DNA of 64,000 bases from Arcobacter aquimarinus. GTDB lineage: Bacteria; Campylobacterota; Campylobacteria; Campylobacterales; Arcobacteraceae. The position numbers and the translations under genes are program-made. Location: positions 2,456,809 through 2,520,808 of the forward strand of contig NZ_CP030944.1 in the NCBI RefSeq assembly GCF_013177635.1, written 5' to 3'. Below, one piece after another: positions 16,331 to 24,400 of this stretch; the stretch's first letter is position 1; each line of letters starts with the position of its first letter. The notes beneath the pieces are model-generated. The model was not told where the DNA came from. It did not search any database and worked only from the letters and a program-made list of their open reading frames with translations.

Positions 16331-17557
16331 CTATTTTACTAATGATTTTCCTACAAGATACCCACTCGCCCACGCAAAGTGTAAGTTAAATCCTCCCCTA
16401 TTCCCTACGATATCTAAAACCTCACCTGCAAAATATAGATTCTTCACTAGCTTACTCTCATAAGTTCTATTATCAACCTCGATAGTTCGTACACCGCCAC
16501 CACTAGCTTCCGCATGACCGAAACCTTGAGTATCTACAATCTTCATCTTCCAAGAGTTTAACTGATAAGCTATTGCTTTAATCTGTTTTGCATTTATCTC
16601 GTTTGCTTTTGTATCAATATTTATTTTACAAATATCAAGTAACACAGGAGCAATTTTATTTGAAACCATTCCTGTCAAAATATCCACAACTCTTTGATTT
16701 GGAACTGTTTTTAGCAAACTTTGTATTTGGTCAGCTAAATCATTTTTATTAATTTTTGGGAAAAAATTAATAGCGATTTTCACATCTTGATAAGAACTAA
16801 GATTTAAAACAGCAAGTTGTGAAATATCTAAAATAGCAAAACCAGACACTCCATAACTTGTAAAAAGTACATCTCCAAAAATCTCTTGCTCTAAATTGTT
16901 ATTCACAAATAAGATTACATTACACTCTTTTTTTACCCCTTGAAGTTTTCCATTGTAAGTATTGTCAGTTTTTAATCCAACTAATGAAGGATAAGTTGAA
17001 TTGTATGTGTGTCCAAATTTTGAAGCAAATTCAAGACCACTCTCATTTGCATTTAGTTGAGGAGCTGCTCCTAAACCATTTGAGATAAGAACTTTATCAT
17101 AGCCTTTATATTCTGTTTCATCAAGTTTGATATTGAATTTTTCATCAACTTTTTCAATATCCCTTATAAAACTCTCTAAATAGATATTTACTCCTAACTC
17201 ATTTAAAGCCAGCTCCAAAAGATTTGTTACAGATTTTGCTTCATTTGAAAGGGGATAAACTTTACAACTCTCTTTCACATCAAGCAAAAGTCCGACACTT
17301 TTACAAAACTTTTCAAAGGCTTTAAAATCAAACTCTTTTAAAGCAAAGTTTACAAAATCAGGATTCTCTCCTATATAGTTTTTTGAAGTGATAGAACTAT
17401 TTGAGATATTGCATCTTCCATTTCCACTTGCTAGGATTTTTTTACCTATTCCTTTATTTGCATCAAATAAATCTATTTGTAAATTTTTGTTTAATCTTTT
17501 GGCTGTAATACAAGCCATTATTCCAGCTGCACCTGCGCCTATTATTGCTATTTTCAA
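16331..17557 (-). CDS. BaiN/HI0933-family NAD(P)/FAD-dependent oxidoreductase
   Basis: A 408-residue flavoprotein. The N-terminal dinucleotide fold has GAGAAGIMA (about 7-15), followed by the family signature KKILASGNGRCNISNS, and the C-terminus has YFAGEVLDIVGNRGGFNLHFAWASG, which binds FAD. This matches the HI0933/YhiN/BaiN group. The physiological substrate is not known for most members; BaiN acts on bile-acid intermediates but that is not implied here. Single gene with its own probable terminator. Confidence 0.9.
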   Translation of the reverse strand: MKIAIIGAGAAGIMACITAKRLNKNLQIDLFDANKGIGKKILASGNGRCNISNSSITSKNYIGENPDFVNFALKEFDFKAFEKFCKSVGLLLDVKESCKVYPLSNEAKSVTNLLELALNELGVNIYLESFIRDIEKVDEKFNIKLDETEYKGYDKVLISNGLGAAPQLNANESGLEFASKFGHTYNSTYPSLVGLKTDNTYNGKLQGVKKECNVILFVNNNLEQEIFGDVLFTSYGVSGFAILDISQLAVLNLSSYQDVKIAINFFPKINKNDLADQIQSLLKTVPNQRVVDILTGMVSNKIAPVLLDICKINIDTKANEINAKQIKAIAYQLNSWKMKIVDTQGFGHAEASGGGVRTIEVDNRTYESKLVKNLYFAGEVLDIVGNRGGFNLHFAWASGYLVGKSLVK

Positions 17558-17652
17558 AATGTTGCCTATTAATATTTTTTTTGATTATAGCTAATAGACT
17601 CTTTTAAATTAAAAATTCATTTTTAATTTTAATTTTTTAATTCTTACAAATA

Positions 17653-17967
17653 TCAATAAAACACTGCAAACCAAATAGTAGTTTCATCTAAACTTGTAAA
17701 TTTAACTCTATGTTTTTGATAAGCTTTTATATTTAAACAATCACCTTTTTTCAGCTCAACTTCAAAATCTTCAAATTCAACTATGGCAAAACCCTCCATA
17801 ACTAAAACAAATTCATTTTTTTCCTGTTCATACCAAAAATCTTGAGGTGATTTTTGTCCATTTGAGACAATTTTTTCTATTTTTATCTTCTCATCTTTAA
17901 AAATTTCAAAAAATTTTTCTTCACTTTTATCTACTGGAATTTCATCAAAAATATTATATTTTTCCAT
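17653..17967 (-). CDS. Cupin-domain protein
   Basis: A 104-residue single-domain cupin. The first metal-binding motif is degenerate (FWYEQEKNEFVLVMEGFAIVEF) and the second is KKGDCLNIKAYQKHRV, with its His present. The ATG at 17965-17967 is preferred over a TTG five codons upstream. Small cupins of this kind often bind sugar-nucleotide or metal ligands; the role here is unknown. It is followed by a short A/T-rich gap before the flavoprotein gene. Confidence 0.8.
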   Translation of the reverse strand: MEKYNIFDEIPVDKSEEKFFEIFKDEKIKIEKIVSNGQKSPQDFWYEQEKNEFVLVMEGFAIVEFEDFEVELKKGDCLNIKAYQKHRVKFTSLDETTIWFAVFY

Positions 17968-18034
17968 TTTTAAACTATCCAAATTATTGATTTTTTGGTA
18001 TTTTACCTAAAATTACTTAATCATCTGATATAAT

Positions 18035-18160
18035 CTTGATAGATTTAATCAAGTTAGATAAACACACCTTATTTAAAGGTTATTATATTAATTTTGATTA
18101 AACTACTTGACATTGATAAAAAAATGTTCTATAATTCCAACATAATTAAAGTTGATTAAA
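18035..18160 (+). promoter_or_regulatory. metY promoter with repeated TTGATTAAA sites
   Basis: TTGACA (18107-18112) and TATAAT (18130-18135) are 17 bases apart, a consensus promoter. The 9-mer TTGATTAAA occurs at 18094-18102 and 18152-18160, and inverted (TTTAATCAA) at 18044-18052; CTTGAT/ATCAAG also forms an inverted repeat at 18035-18053. These are candidate operators for the downstream Rrf2 regulator. Confidence 0.65.
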
Positions 18161-18178
18161 TTAAAAAGGATTAACAAA

Positions 18179-19447
18179 ATGCAAAAAGAAACTATTGCAA
18201 TACATGCAGGATACGACAAAAAACAAGGTAACGGAGAGATGGCTGTTCCAATTTCTCAAACAACAGCGTATGCTTTTAGAGATAGTGAACATGCAGCAAA
18301 TCTATTTGCACTAAAAGAACTTGGACCAATCTATACAAGATTAACAAATCCAACTTCTGATGTTTTAGAGCAAAGATTTGCACAACTAGAAGGTGGAGCA
18401 GCTGGTATTGCAACTGCAAGTGGAGCTTCTGCAATTTTTTACTCTATTGCAAATGTAGCTGAAGCTGGAGATAACATAATAATCTCTGATAAACTTTATG
18501 GAGGAAGTGTAACACTTTTCTATTTCACTTTAAAAAGATTTGGAATTAGTGTAAAAGTATTTAATAGTGATGATGCTTCAAATTTAGAAGAGTTGATTGA
18601 TGATAAAACAAAAGCAATTTTCTTTGAATCATTATCAAATCCACAAATTGCTATCCCAGCTATTGAAAAAATTGTTGAAGTTGCAAAAAAACATGGAATT
18701 ATTACTATTTGTGATAACACTGTTGCAAGTGCAGCTTTATTTAATCCAATTGAATGGGGAGTTGATGTTTCAGTTCATTCAACATCAAAATATACAAGTG
18801 GAAATGGAACAGCTCTTGGTGGTATTATTGTAGAAAGAGATGGATTAGCAGAATTTTTCAAAAAAAATGTAGCTAGATATCCACATTTTTCTACTCCTGA
18901 TGCTTCATATCATGGATTAGTTTATACAGATGTTCCTCTTCCAAACTTTTGTTTGAGAATTAGACTATCTTTATTAAGAGATATTGGAGCAACACCATCA
19001 CCTCATAACTCTTGGTTATTAATTCAATCATTGGAAACTTTAGGATTAAGAGTTGATAAACACTCTGATAATGCACTTGAAGTTGCAAAATTTTTGGAAT
19101 CACATCCAAAAGTAAAAAAAGTAAGTTATCCAGGGCTAAAAAGTGATAAATATTATGAAAAAGCTCAAAAATATTTCAAAGGTGGAAAAGCTTCAGGATT
19201 AATTTCATTTGAAGTTAGCTCTTTTGAAGAAGCTAAAAAAGTTATAGATAGTGTTAAACTATTTAGTGTAGTAGTAAATATTGGAGATAGTAAATCGCTT
19301 ATTACTCATCCAGCATCAACTACTCACTCTCAAATGACTCCAGAAGAGTTGGTAAAAGCTGGTGTAAATCCAGTTACAGTTAGGCTTTCTATTGGTTTAG
19401 AAAATACAGCAGATTTAATTCAAGATTTAAATCAAGCATTAAACTAA
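18179..19447 (+). CDS. metY: O-acetylhomoserine sulfhydrylase
   Basis: A 422-residue PLP enzyme of the Cys/Met metabolism family that makes homocysteine from O-acetylhomoserine and sulfide. It has the N-terminal ETIAIHAGYD, the cofactor-contacting YTRLTNPTSDVLEQR, PLP lysine in HSTSKYTSGNG and the long insertion around NSWLLIQSLETLGLR typical of MetY. ATG 18179 is chosen for its AAAAAGGA site 8 bases upstream; an in-frame TTG at 18152 has none. It leads the sulfur-assimilation region with an Rrf2 regulator 4 bases downstream. Cystathionine gamma-synthase is a less likely alternative. Confidence 0.92.
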   Translation: MQKETIAIHAGYDKKQGNGEMAVPISQTTAYAFRDSEHAANLFALKELGPIYTRLTNPTSDVLEQRFAQLEGGAAGIATASGASAIFYSIANVAEAGDNIIISDKLYGGSVTLFYFTLKRFGISVKVFNSDDASNLEELIDDKTKAIFFESLSNPQIAIPAIEKIVEVAKKHGIITICDNTVASAALFNPIEWGVDVSVHSTSKYTSGNGTALGGIIVERDGLAEFFKKNVARYPHFSTPDASYHGLVYTDVPLPNFCLRIRLSLLRDIGATPSPHNSWLLIQSLETLGLRVDKHSDNALEVAKFLESHPKVKKVSYPGLKSDKYYEKAQKYFKGGKASGLISFEVSSFEEAKKVIDSVKLFSVVVNIGDSKSLITHPASTTHSQMTPEELVKAGVNPVTVRLSIGLENTADLIQDLNQALN

Positions 19448-19451
19448 AAAA

Positions 19452-19865
19452 ATGCCATTAATTTCAACAAAAGGTGTATATGGTCTAACAGCCATGTACG
19501 AATTAAGTAAGCATCAAGAAGATAGTCCCATGCAAATCAAGGATATATCAGCAAATGCTAATATTCCTCAAAACTACTTGGAACAGCTCTTAAGTAAATT
19601 AAGACGTGCTGAACTTGTAAAAAGTATAAGAGGTGCAAGAGGCGGATATATTCTTGCAAAAACTCCTGATGAAATCAAAGTAGTGGATATTTTGATTGCA
19701 TTGGAAGATGATATAAAGATTATTGATTCAAAAGCGGAAAACCCTATTTTGAATATCTTTTTTGATGAGTCAAAAAATAGTATGAAAAAAATCTTTGATA
19801 TTCAACTATCAAAACTAGATGAGTATCAAGATAAATATAATGAATTTTTACATTACAATATATAA
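19452..19865 (+). CDS. Rrf2-family regulator (CymR-like, no Fe-S cysteines)
   Basis: A 137-residue Rrf2 regulator with winged-helix region ISANANIPQNYLEQLLSKLR and wing RGARGGYILAK. It has no cysteine at all, so it cannot hold the iron-sulfur cluster of IscR or NsrR; this matches CymR-type regulators, which act with cysteine synthase CysK in Firmicutes. Placement between metY and cysK is striking in that light. It is co-transcribed with metY. Its operators are probably the TTGATTAAA sites upstream of metY. CymR-like function is inference. Confidence 0.88.
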   Translation: MPLISTKGVYGLTAMYELSKHQEDSPMQIKDISANANIPQNYLEQLLSKLRRAELVKSIRGARGGYILAKTPDEIKVVDILIALEDDIKIIDSKAENPILNIFFDESKNSMKKIFDIQLSKLDEYQDKYNEFLHYNI

Positions 19866-19986
19866 GTAAGGCTTTATTCTTAAAGCCCTTTAGGTTTTGC
19901 TACTTTTAAGGATTTTTTATAAATCCTGCTAAAAAGTAGATAAATATGAAAAGGTTCCCTTACAAATGGGAACTATTTGAAAGGAA
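19866..19986 (+). promoter_or_regulatory. Structured leader, copy 1 (before cysK)
   Basis: This leader folds into three hairpins. H1: GGCTTTA (19870-19876), loop TTCT, TAAAGCC (19881-19887). H2: outer stem CTACTTTT with AAAAGTAG (ending 19939) enclosing GGATTT/AAATCC. H3: GGTTCCC (19953-19959) with GGGAACT (19968-19974). The ribosome site AAAGGAA follows H3 directly. A near-identical copy precedes cysD at 21901. Differences between the copies mostly keep the pairing, so this is a likely cis-acting RNA. Confidence 0.7.
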
Positions 19987-19993
19987 TAATAAG

Positions 19994-20926
19994 ATGAAAT
20001 ATGCAAATAACATAACAGAATTAATTGGTAACACACCTTTAGTAAAATTACAAAAAGCAAGTGAAGTAAGTGGAGCAACAGTTTTAGGTAAATGTGAGTT
20101 TATGAATCCATCACATTCAGTAAAAGATAGAATTGGAACAAATATGATAAATAGTGCTTTAAAAGCAGGACTTATCAACAAAGACACAACTGTGATTGAA
20201 CCTACAAGTGGAAATACAGGGATTGCATTAGCTTCTGTTTGTGCAGCTTTAGGTATCAAATTAATTCTTACAATGCCAGCTTCTATGAGTATTGAAAGAA
20301 GAAGATTATTAAAAGCTTTAGGTGCTGAACTTGTATTAACCCCACCTGAAAAAGGAATGAAAGGTGCAATTGAAAAAGCAAATGAAATAAAAGAAACTAC
20401 GCCAAATTCTTTTATTCCTCAACAATTTCAAAATGCAGCAAACCCTGAAATTCATAGACTTACAACAGCAAAAGAGATTTTAGCTGATACAGATGGAAAA
20501 ATTGATATTTTTGTAGCTGCTATTGGAACAGGTGGAACAATAACAGGAACAAGTGAAGTTTTAAAAGCTCATAATCCAAATATCCAAATTATTGCAGTTG
20601 AGCCAGAAGCAAGTCCAGTTTTAAGTGGTGGAAAACCAGGACCTCATAAAATTCAAGGAATTGGAGCAGGATTTGTACCAGATGTTTTAAATACAAATAT
20701 TTATGATGAAGTTGTACAAGTTTCAAATGAAGATGCAATTGAAAGTTCAAGAGCTTTAGCTCAAAATGAAGGATTATTAGTAGGAATTAGTGCTGGAGCA
20801 AATGCTTATGTAGCATCTCAAATTGCATCAAGACCAGAAAACAAAGGTAAAGTAATCGTAACAATTTTATGTGATACAGGTGAAAGATACTTAAGTTCTG
20901 GATTATATAACTATGATGAAGAGTAA
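19994..20926 (+). CDS. cysK: Cysteine synthase A
   Basis: A 310-residue PLP enzyme that forms cysteine from O-acetylserine and sulfide. PLP-binding Lys44 is in HSVKDRIG, the substrate loop is TSGNTGIAL, and the phosphate-binding GTGGTITG and C-terminal [10 protein letters not shown] are intact. ATG 19994 is used because a GAAAGGAA site precedes it; an in-frame upstream ATG at 19946 lies inside the structured leader and has no counterpart in the second leader copy. It is the first gene behind leader copy 1, followed by DUF2061 and cysH. Confidence 0.97.
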   Translation: MKYANNITELIGNTPLVKLQKASEVSGATVLGKCEFMNPSHSVKDRIGTNMINSALKAGLINKDTTVIEPTSGNTGIALASVCAALGIKLILTMPASMSIERRRLLKALGAELVLTPPEKGMKGAIEKANEIKETTPNSFIPQQFQNAANPEIHRLTTAKEILADTDGKIDIFVAAIGTGGTITGTSEVLKAHNPNIQIIAVEPEASPVLSGGKPGPHKIQGIGAGFVPDVLNTNIYDEVVQVSNEDAIESSRALAQNEGLLVGISAGANAYVASQIASRPENKGKVIVTILCDTGERYLSSGLYNYDEE

Positions 20927-20957
20927 AAACTCTTCATCAATATAAAAAAGGAAACAA

Positions 20958-21188
20958 ATGCACGAAAAAGCATATAGGTCAGTTGTAAAAACTATCTCTT
21001 GGAGAACAGTTGGAACTTTAGATACGATGATTATTTCATATTTTGTAACGGGTAATTTAGTAATGGCAGCCTCAATAGGAACTATTGAATTAGTTACTAA
21101 AATGGTTTTATATTATTTTCATGAGAGAGCTTGGAATAAACTATCTTTTGGAAGAGTAAAAACACAAGAAAATGATTATCAAATTTAG
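20958..21188 (+). CDS. DUF2061 membrane protein
   Basis: A 76-residue protein with the DUF2061 signature RSVVKTISWRTVGTLDTMIIS, two hydrophobic segments (about 15-35 and 37-55) and the conserved YYFHERAWNKLSFG. The family is often encoded inside cys operons, as here between cysK and cysH, which suggests a role in sulfur-compound membrane traffic, but no function is proven. AAAAAAGGAAA ribosome site is present. The gap to cysH is 8 bases. Confidence 0.88.
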   Translation: MHEKAYRSVVKTISWRTVGTLDTMIISYFVTGNLVMAASIGTIELVTKMVLYYFHERAWNKLSFGRVKTQENDYQI

Positions 21189-21196
21189 GTTATAAA

Positions 21197-21898
21197 ATGA
21201 GTAAAGAATTAATAGAAAATATAAATAAAGAATTAGAAAATAAATCAACTCAAGAAGTAGTAGCTTATTTTTTAACAAAATTTAAAAATGTAGCTTTAAG
21301 TTCAAGTTTAGCAGCAGAAGACCAAGTTTTAACAGATGTTATTTTAAAACAAGATAAGAATGCAACAATATTTACATTAGATACAGGAAGACTTCATCCA
21401 GAAACTTATGATGTTATGGATGCAACAAATTTAAAATATGGTGTAAAAATTGATGTATTTTTTCCAAATAGTGAAAAAGTACAAGAGCTTTATCAAACTC
21501 AAGGTGTAAATGGTCAATACGAAAGTATTGATAATAGAAAAAACTGCTGTAATATCAGAAAAATCGAGCCATTAAAAAGAGCTTTAAAAGATGTTGAAGT
21601 TTGGATTACTGGTTTAAGAGCATCTCAAAGTGTTACAAGAGTTGATATGCCTTTAGTTGAATGGGATGAAAACTTTAAAGTAATTAAAGTAAATCCTTTA
21701 ATCAACTGGAGTGAAAAAGATGTTTGGGATTACATAAAAGAAAATAGAGTTCCATATAACAAACTTCATGATATTGGTTTCCCTAGTATTGGATGCGCTC
21801 CTTGTACAAGAGCTATAAAAGAAGGTGAAGATATAAGAGCAGGAAGATGGTGGTGGGAGAACCCAGAACATAAAGAGTGTGGTTTACACAAAAAATAA
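21197..21898 (+). CDS. cysH: Assimilatory adenylylsulfate (APS) reductase
   Basis: A 233-residue thioredoxin-dependent reductase that turns activated sulfate into sulfite. Cys117-Cys118 and Cys200-x-x-Cys203 are the four ligands of a [4Fe-4S] cluster, which marks the APS-using branch rather than the PAPS-using one. Catalytic Cys228 is in the C-terminal ECGLH. The PP-loop-like region SSSLAAEDQVL is near residue 35. This fits with the absence of an APS kinase in the neighbouring CysN. Leader copy 2 begins 3 bases after the stop. Confidence 0.95.
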   Translation: MSKELIENINKELENKSTQEVVAYFLTKFKNVALSSSLAAEDQVLTDVILKQDKNATIFTLDTGRLHPETYDVMDATNLKYGVKIDVFFPNSEKVQELYQTQGVNGQYESIDNRKNCCNIRKIEPLKRALKDVEVWITGLRASQSVTRVDMPLVEWDENFKVIKVNPLINWSEKDVWDYIKENRVPYNKLHDIGFPSIGCAPCTRAIKEGEDIRAGRWWWENPEHKECGLHKK

Positions 21899-21900
21899 GA

Positions 21901-22022
21901 GTAAGGCTTTGTTCTCAAAGCCCTTTAGGTTTTGCTACTTTTAAGGATTTTTTACAAATTCTGTTAAAAAGTAGTTATATAAAAAAATAGGTTCCTTTAA
22001 AATGGGAACCATTTGAAAGGAA
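21901..22022 (+). promoter_or_regulatory. Structured leader, copy 2 (before cysD)
   Basis: Second copy of the cysK leader. By hand alignment the first 74 positions match copy 1 at 69. H1 closes with G-C (GGCTTTG, TTCT, CAAAGCC) where copy 1 has A-U. H2 keeps CTACTTTT/AAAAGTAG, with one inner G-C changed to G-U. H3 is GGTTCCT (21990-21996) with GGGAACC (22004-22010): a G-U became G-C at the base and a C-G became U-G at the loop. The same AAAGGAA ribosome site follows. No ATG matches the one in copy 1. Confidence 0.7.
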
Positions 22023-22026
22023 AAAA

Positions 22027-22941
22027 ATGCAAATAAGCCAAGATAGGTTAACTCATCTAAAACAACTAGAAGCAGAATCAATGCATATTATGAAAGAAGT
22101 AGTAGCAGAATTTTCTAATCCAGCAATGTTATACAGTGTTGGAAAAGATAGTTCAGTTATGTTACATCTTTTACAAAAAGCATTTTATCCAGCGCCTCCA
22201 CCGCTACCTTTAGTTCATGTTGATACAACATGGAAATTTAAAGAGATGATTGAGTTTAGAGATAAAAGAGCTAAAGAAGTTGGTATGGAACTTTTAGTTT
22301 ATATCAATCCAAAAGGAGCAGAAATGAATATCTCTCCATTTACTCATGGTTCAGCGTTACACACAGATATCATGAAAACTGAAGGTTTAAAAAATATGTT
22401 AAACATTCAACAGTTTGATGCTGTTTTTGGTGGAGCTAGACGTGATGAAGAAAAATCAAGAGCTAAAGAGAGAATTTACTCATTTAGAGATAAAAACCAT
22501 AGATGGGATCCCAAAAATCAAAGACCTGAACTTTGGAATATTTACAACGGAAGACACACAAAAGGTGAGTCTATCAGAGTATTCCCATTATCAAACTGGA
22601 CAGAACTTGATATTTGGCAATATATCTATTTAGAAAATATTTCTATTCCTGATTTATACTTTGCAAAAGAAAGAGATGTAGTAGAATATATGGGTACAAA
22701 AATCATGGTTGACGATGATAGAATGCCTGAAAATTTGCGAAAAACAGCTAAAAAAGAGATGGTAAGATTTAGAACTTTAGGGTGTTATCCATTAACTGGA
22801 GCAGTAAATTCAACTGCTACAACATTACCTGAAATTATTCAAGAAATGCTTATTTGTACAACAAGTGAGAGACAAGGAAGATTAATAGATAGTGATGGTG
22901 ACGCATCAATGGAGAAAAAGAAACAAGAAGGATATTTTTAA
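22027..22941 (+). CDS. cysD: Sulfate adenylyltransferase subunit 2
   Basis: A 304-residue PP-loop ATP pyrophosphatase subunit of ATP sulfurylase. The PP-loop [13 protein letters not shown] is at about 39-51, and [16 protein letters not shown] plus [10 protein letters not shown] are family hallmarks. It forms APS from ATP and sulfate together with CysN. It follows leader copy 2 directly, and cysN starts one base after its stop. Length is normal. Confidence 0.97.
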   Translation: MQISQDRLTHLKQLEAESMHIMKEVVAEFSNPAMLYSVGKDSSVMLHLLQKAFYPAPPPLPLVHVDTTWKFKEMIEFRDKRAKEVGMELLVYINPKGAEMNISPFTHGSALHTDIMKTEGLKNMLNIQQFDAVFGGARRDEEKSRAKERIYSFRDKNHRWDPKNQRPELWNIYNGRHTKGESIRVFPLSNWTELDIWQYIYLENISIPDLYFAKERDVVEYMGTKIMVDDDRMPENLRKTAKKEMVRFRTLGCYPLTGAVNSTATTLPEIIQEMLICTTSERQGRLIDSDGDASMEKKKQEGYF

Positions 22942-22942
22942 G

Positions 22943-24400
22943 ATGGCACATCAATCAGATTTAATTTCACAAAATATAGAACAATATTTAAAAGAACATG
23001 AGAATAAAGAAATCTTAAGATTTATTACTTGTGGAAGTGTTGATGACGGTAAATCAACTCTAATTGGAAGATTATTATACGATTCAAAAATGATTTTTGA
23101 AGACCAATTAGCTGCTATTGAAAAAGATAGTAAAAAAGTTGGAACAACTGGTGATAAAATTGACTTAGCACTTTTAGTTGATGGATTAGCAAGTGAAAGA
23201 GAACAAGGTATTACTATCGATGTTGCTTATAGATTTTTCTCAACAGAAAGAAGAAAATTCATCATCGCAGATACTCCAGGTCACGAGCAATACACAAGAA
23301 ATATGGCAACAGGTGCAAGTACAGCTGATGTTGCTATTATTTTAATTGATGCAAGACAAGGTATTTTAACACAAACTAAAAGACACTCTTATATTGCAAG
23401 TCTTTTAGGAATTAAAAACCTAATTGTTGCAATAAATAAAATGGATTTAGTTAACTTTAGCCAAGAAGTATTTGAAAAAATCAAAAATGATTATAATGAG
23501 ATTATTGAATATCTTCCTCATAACAAAGATTTGAATATTCAATTTATTCCTATTTCTGCATTGGATGGAGATAATATTTTAACAAATTCTCCGAAGTGTC
23601 CTTGGTATAAAGAGCTTCCATTGATGCCGTTGTTAGACACAATTCCTATACATAAACAAGAGTCTTCTTCATTTAGACTTCCTGTTCAATATGTGGTACG
23701 TCCTCATCTAAACTTTAGAGGTTTTAGTGGAACAATTGCAAGTGGGGAAATCAAAGTTGGTGATGAAATTACTGTATTACCATCAAGAAAAACATCAAAA
23801 GTTAAATCAATAGTATCAAATGATATTAAAGATTTAAGACCAATTGGAAAAGATGAAACTGTTGAAACAATACAAAAAGCATTTGCTCCAATGGCAACAA
23901 CAATTACTCTTGAAGATGAAATTGATATTAGTCGTGGTGATATGATAGTTAAAACTGGAGATATTCCAAAAGTATCAAATCACCTTTCAGTTATGGTTGT
24001 TTGGATGGATGAAGCTCCTATGAAACTAAATCAAAACTATGTAATCAAAAGAGCAACATCAGTAATTAATGGTGCATTTAATGCTATTGAATTTAAAAAG
24101 AATATTAATACATTTGAAGAAATTGATGCAACAGAATTAGCATTAAATGATATTGCAAAATGTACTTTATCATTAGATAGAGAAATTGCAGTTGATCCAT
24201 ACCATGAAAACAGATACACAGGAAGTTTTATCATTATTGATAAATACAATAACTCAACTGTTGGGGCTGGTATGATTGTATCTTCAGTTGAAGGTTTTGC
24301 TCATTTAGAAGAAGAGAAAAAAGTTTATTCAAAAGCAGAAATTGAGTTAAATGAATTTATTAGAAGAAATTATCCTGAGTGGGAATGTAAGGCAATCTAA
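22943..24400 (+). CDS. cysN: Sulfate adenylyltransferase subunit 1 (GTPase)
   Basis: A 485-residue translation-factor-like GTPase that drives APS formation with CysD. G1 is GSVDDGKS (31-38 from the chosen start), then DTPGHEQY and NKMDLV. ATG 22943 is chosen because GAAGGA lies 9 bases upstream; an earlier in-frame start would overlap cysD by 50 bases. The protein ends after the third domain, so no fused APS kinase (CysC) is present, consistent with an APS-type CysH. The stop overlaps the next ATG by one base. Confidence 0.95.
   Translation: MAHQSDLISQNIEQYLKEHENKEILRFITCGSVDDGKSTLIGRLLYDSKMIFEDQLAAIEKDSKKVGTTGDKIDLALLVDGLASEREQGITIDVAYRFFSTERRKFIIADTPGHEQYTRNMATGASTADVAIILIDARQGILTQTKRHSYIASLLGIKNLIVAINKMDLVNFSQEVFEKIKNDYNEIIEYLPHNKDLNIQFIPISALDGDNILTNSPKCPWYKELPLMPLLDTIPIHKQESSSFRLPVQYVVRPHLNFRGFSGTIASGEIKVGDEITVLPSRKTSKVKSIVSNDIKDLRPIGKDETVETIQKAFAPMATTITLEDEIDISRGDMIVKTGDIPKVSNHLSVMVVWMDEAPMKLNQNYVIKRATSVINGAFNAIEFKKNINTFEEIDATELALNDIAKCTLSLDREIAVDPYHENRYTGSFIIIDKYNNSTVGAGMIVSSVEGFAHLEEEKKVYSKAEIELNEFIRRNYPEWECKAI

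Noticed and set aside
19946..19993. 16-codon in-frame extension of cysK
   Set aside because: It falls inside hairpin 3 of the structured leader, has no ribosome site and is not preserved in the second leader copy; it is not a credible start.
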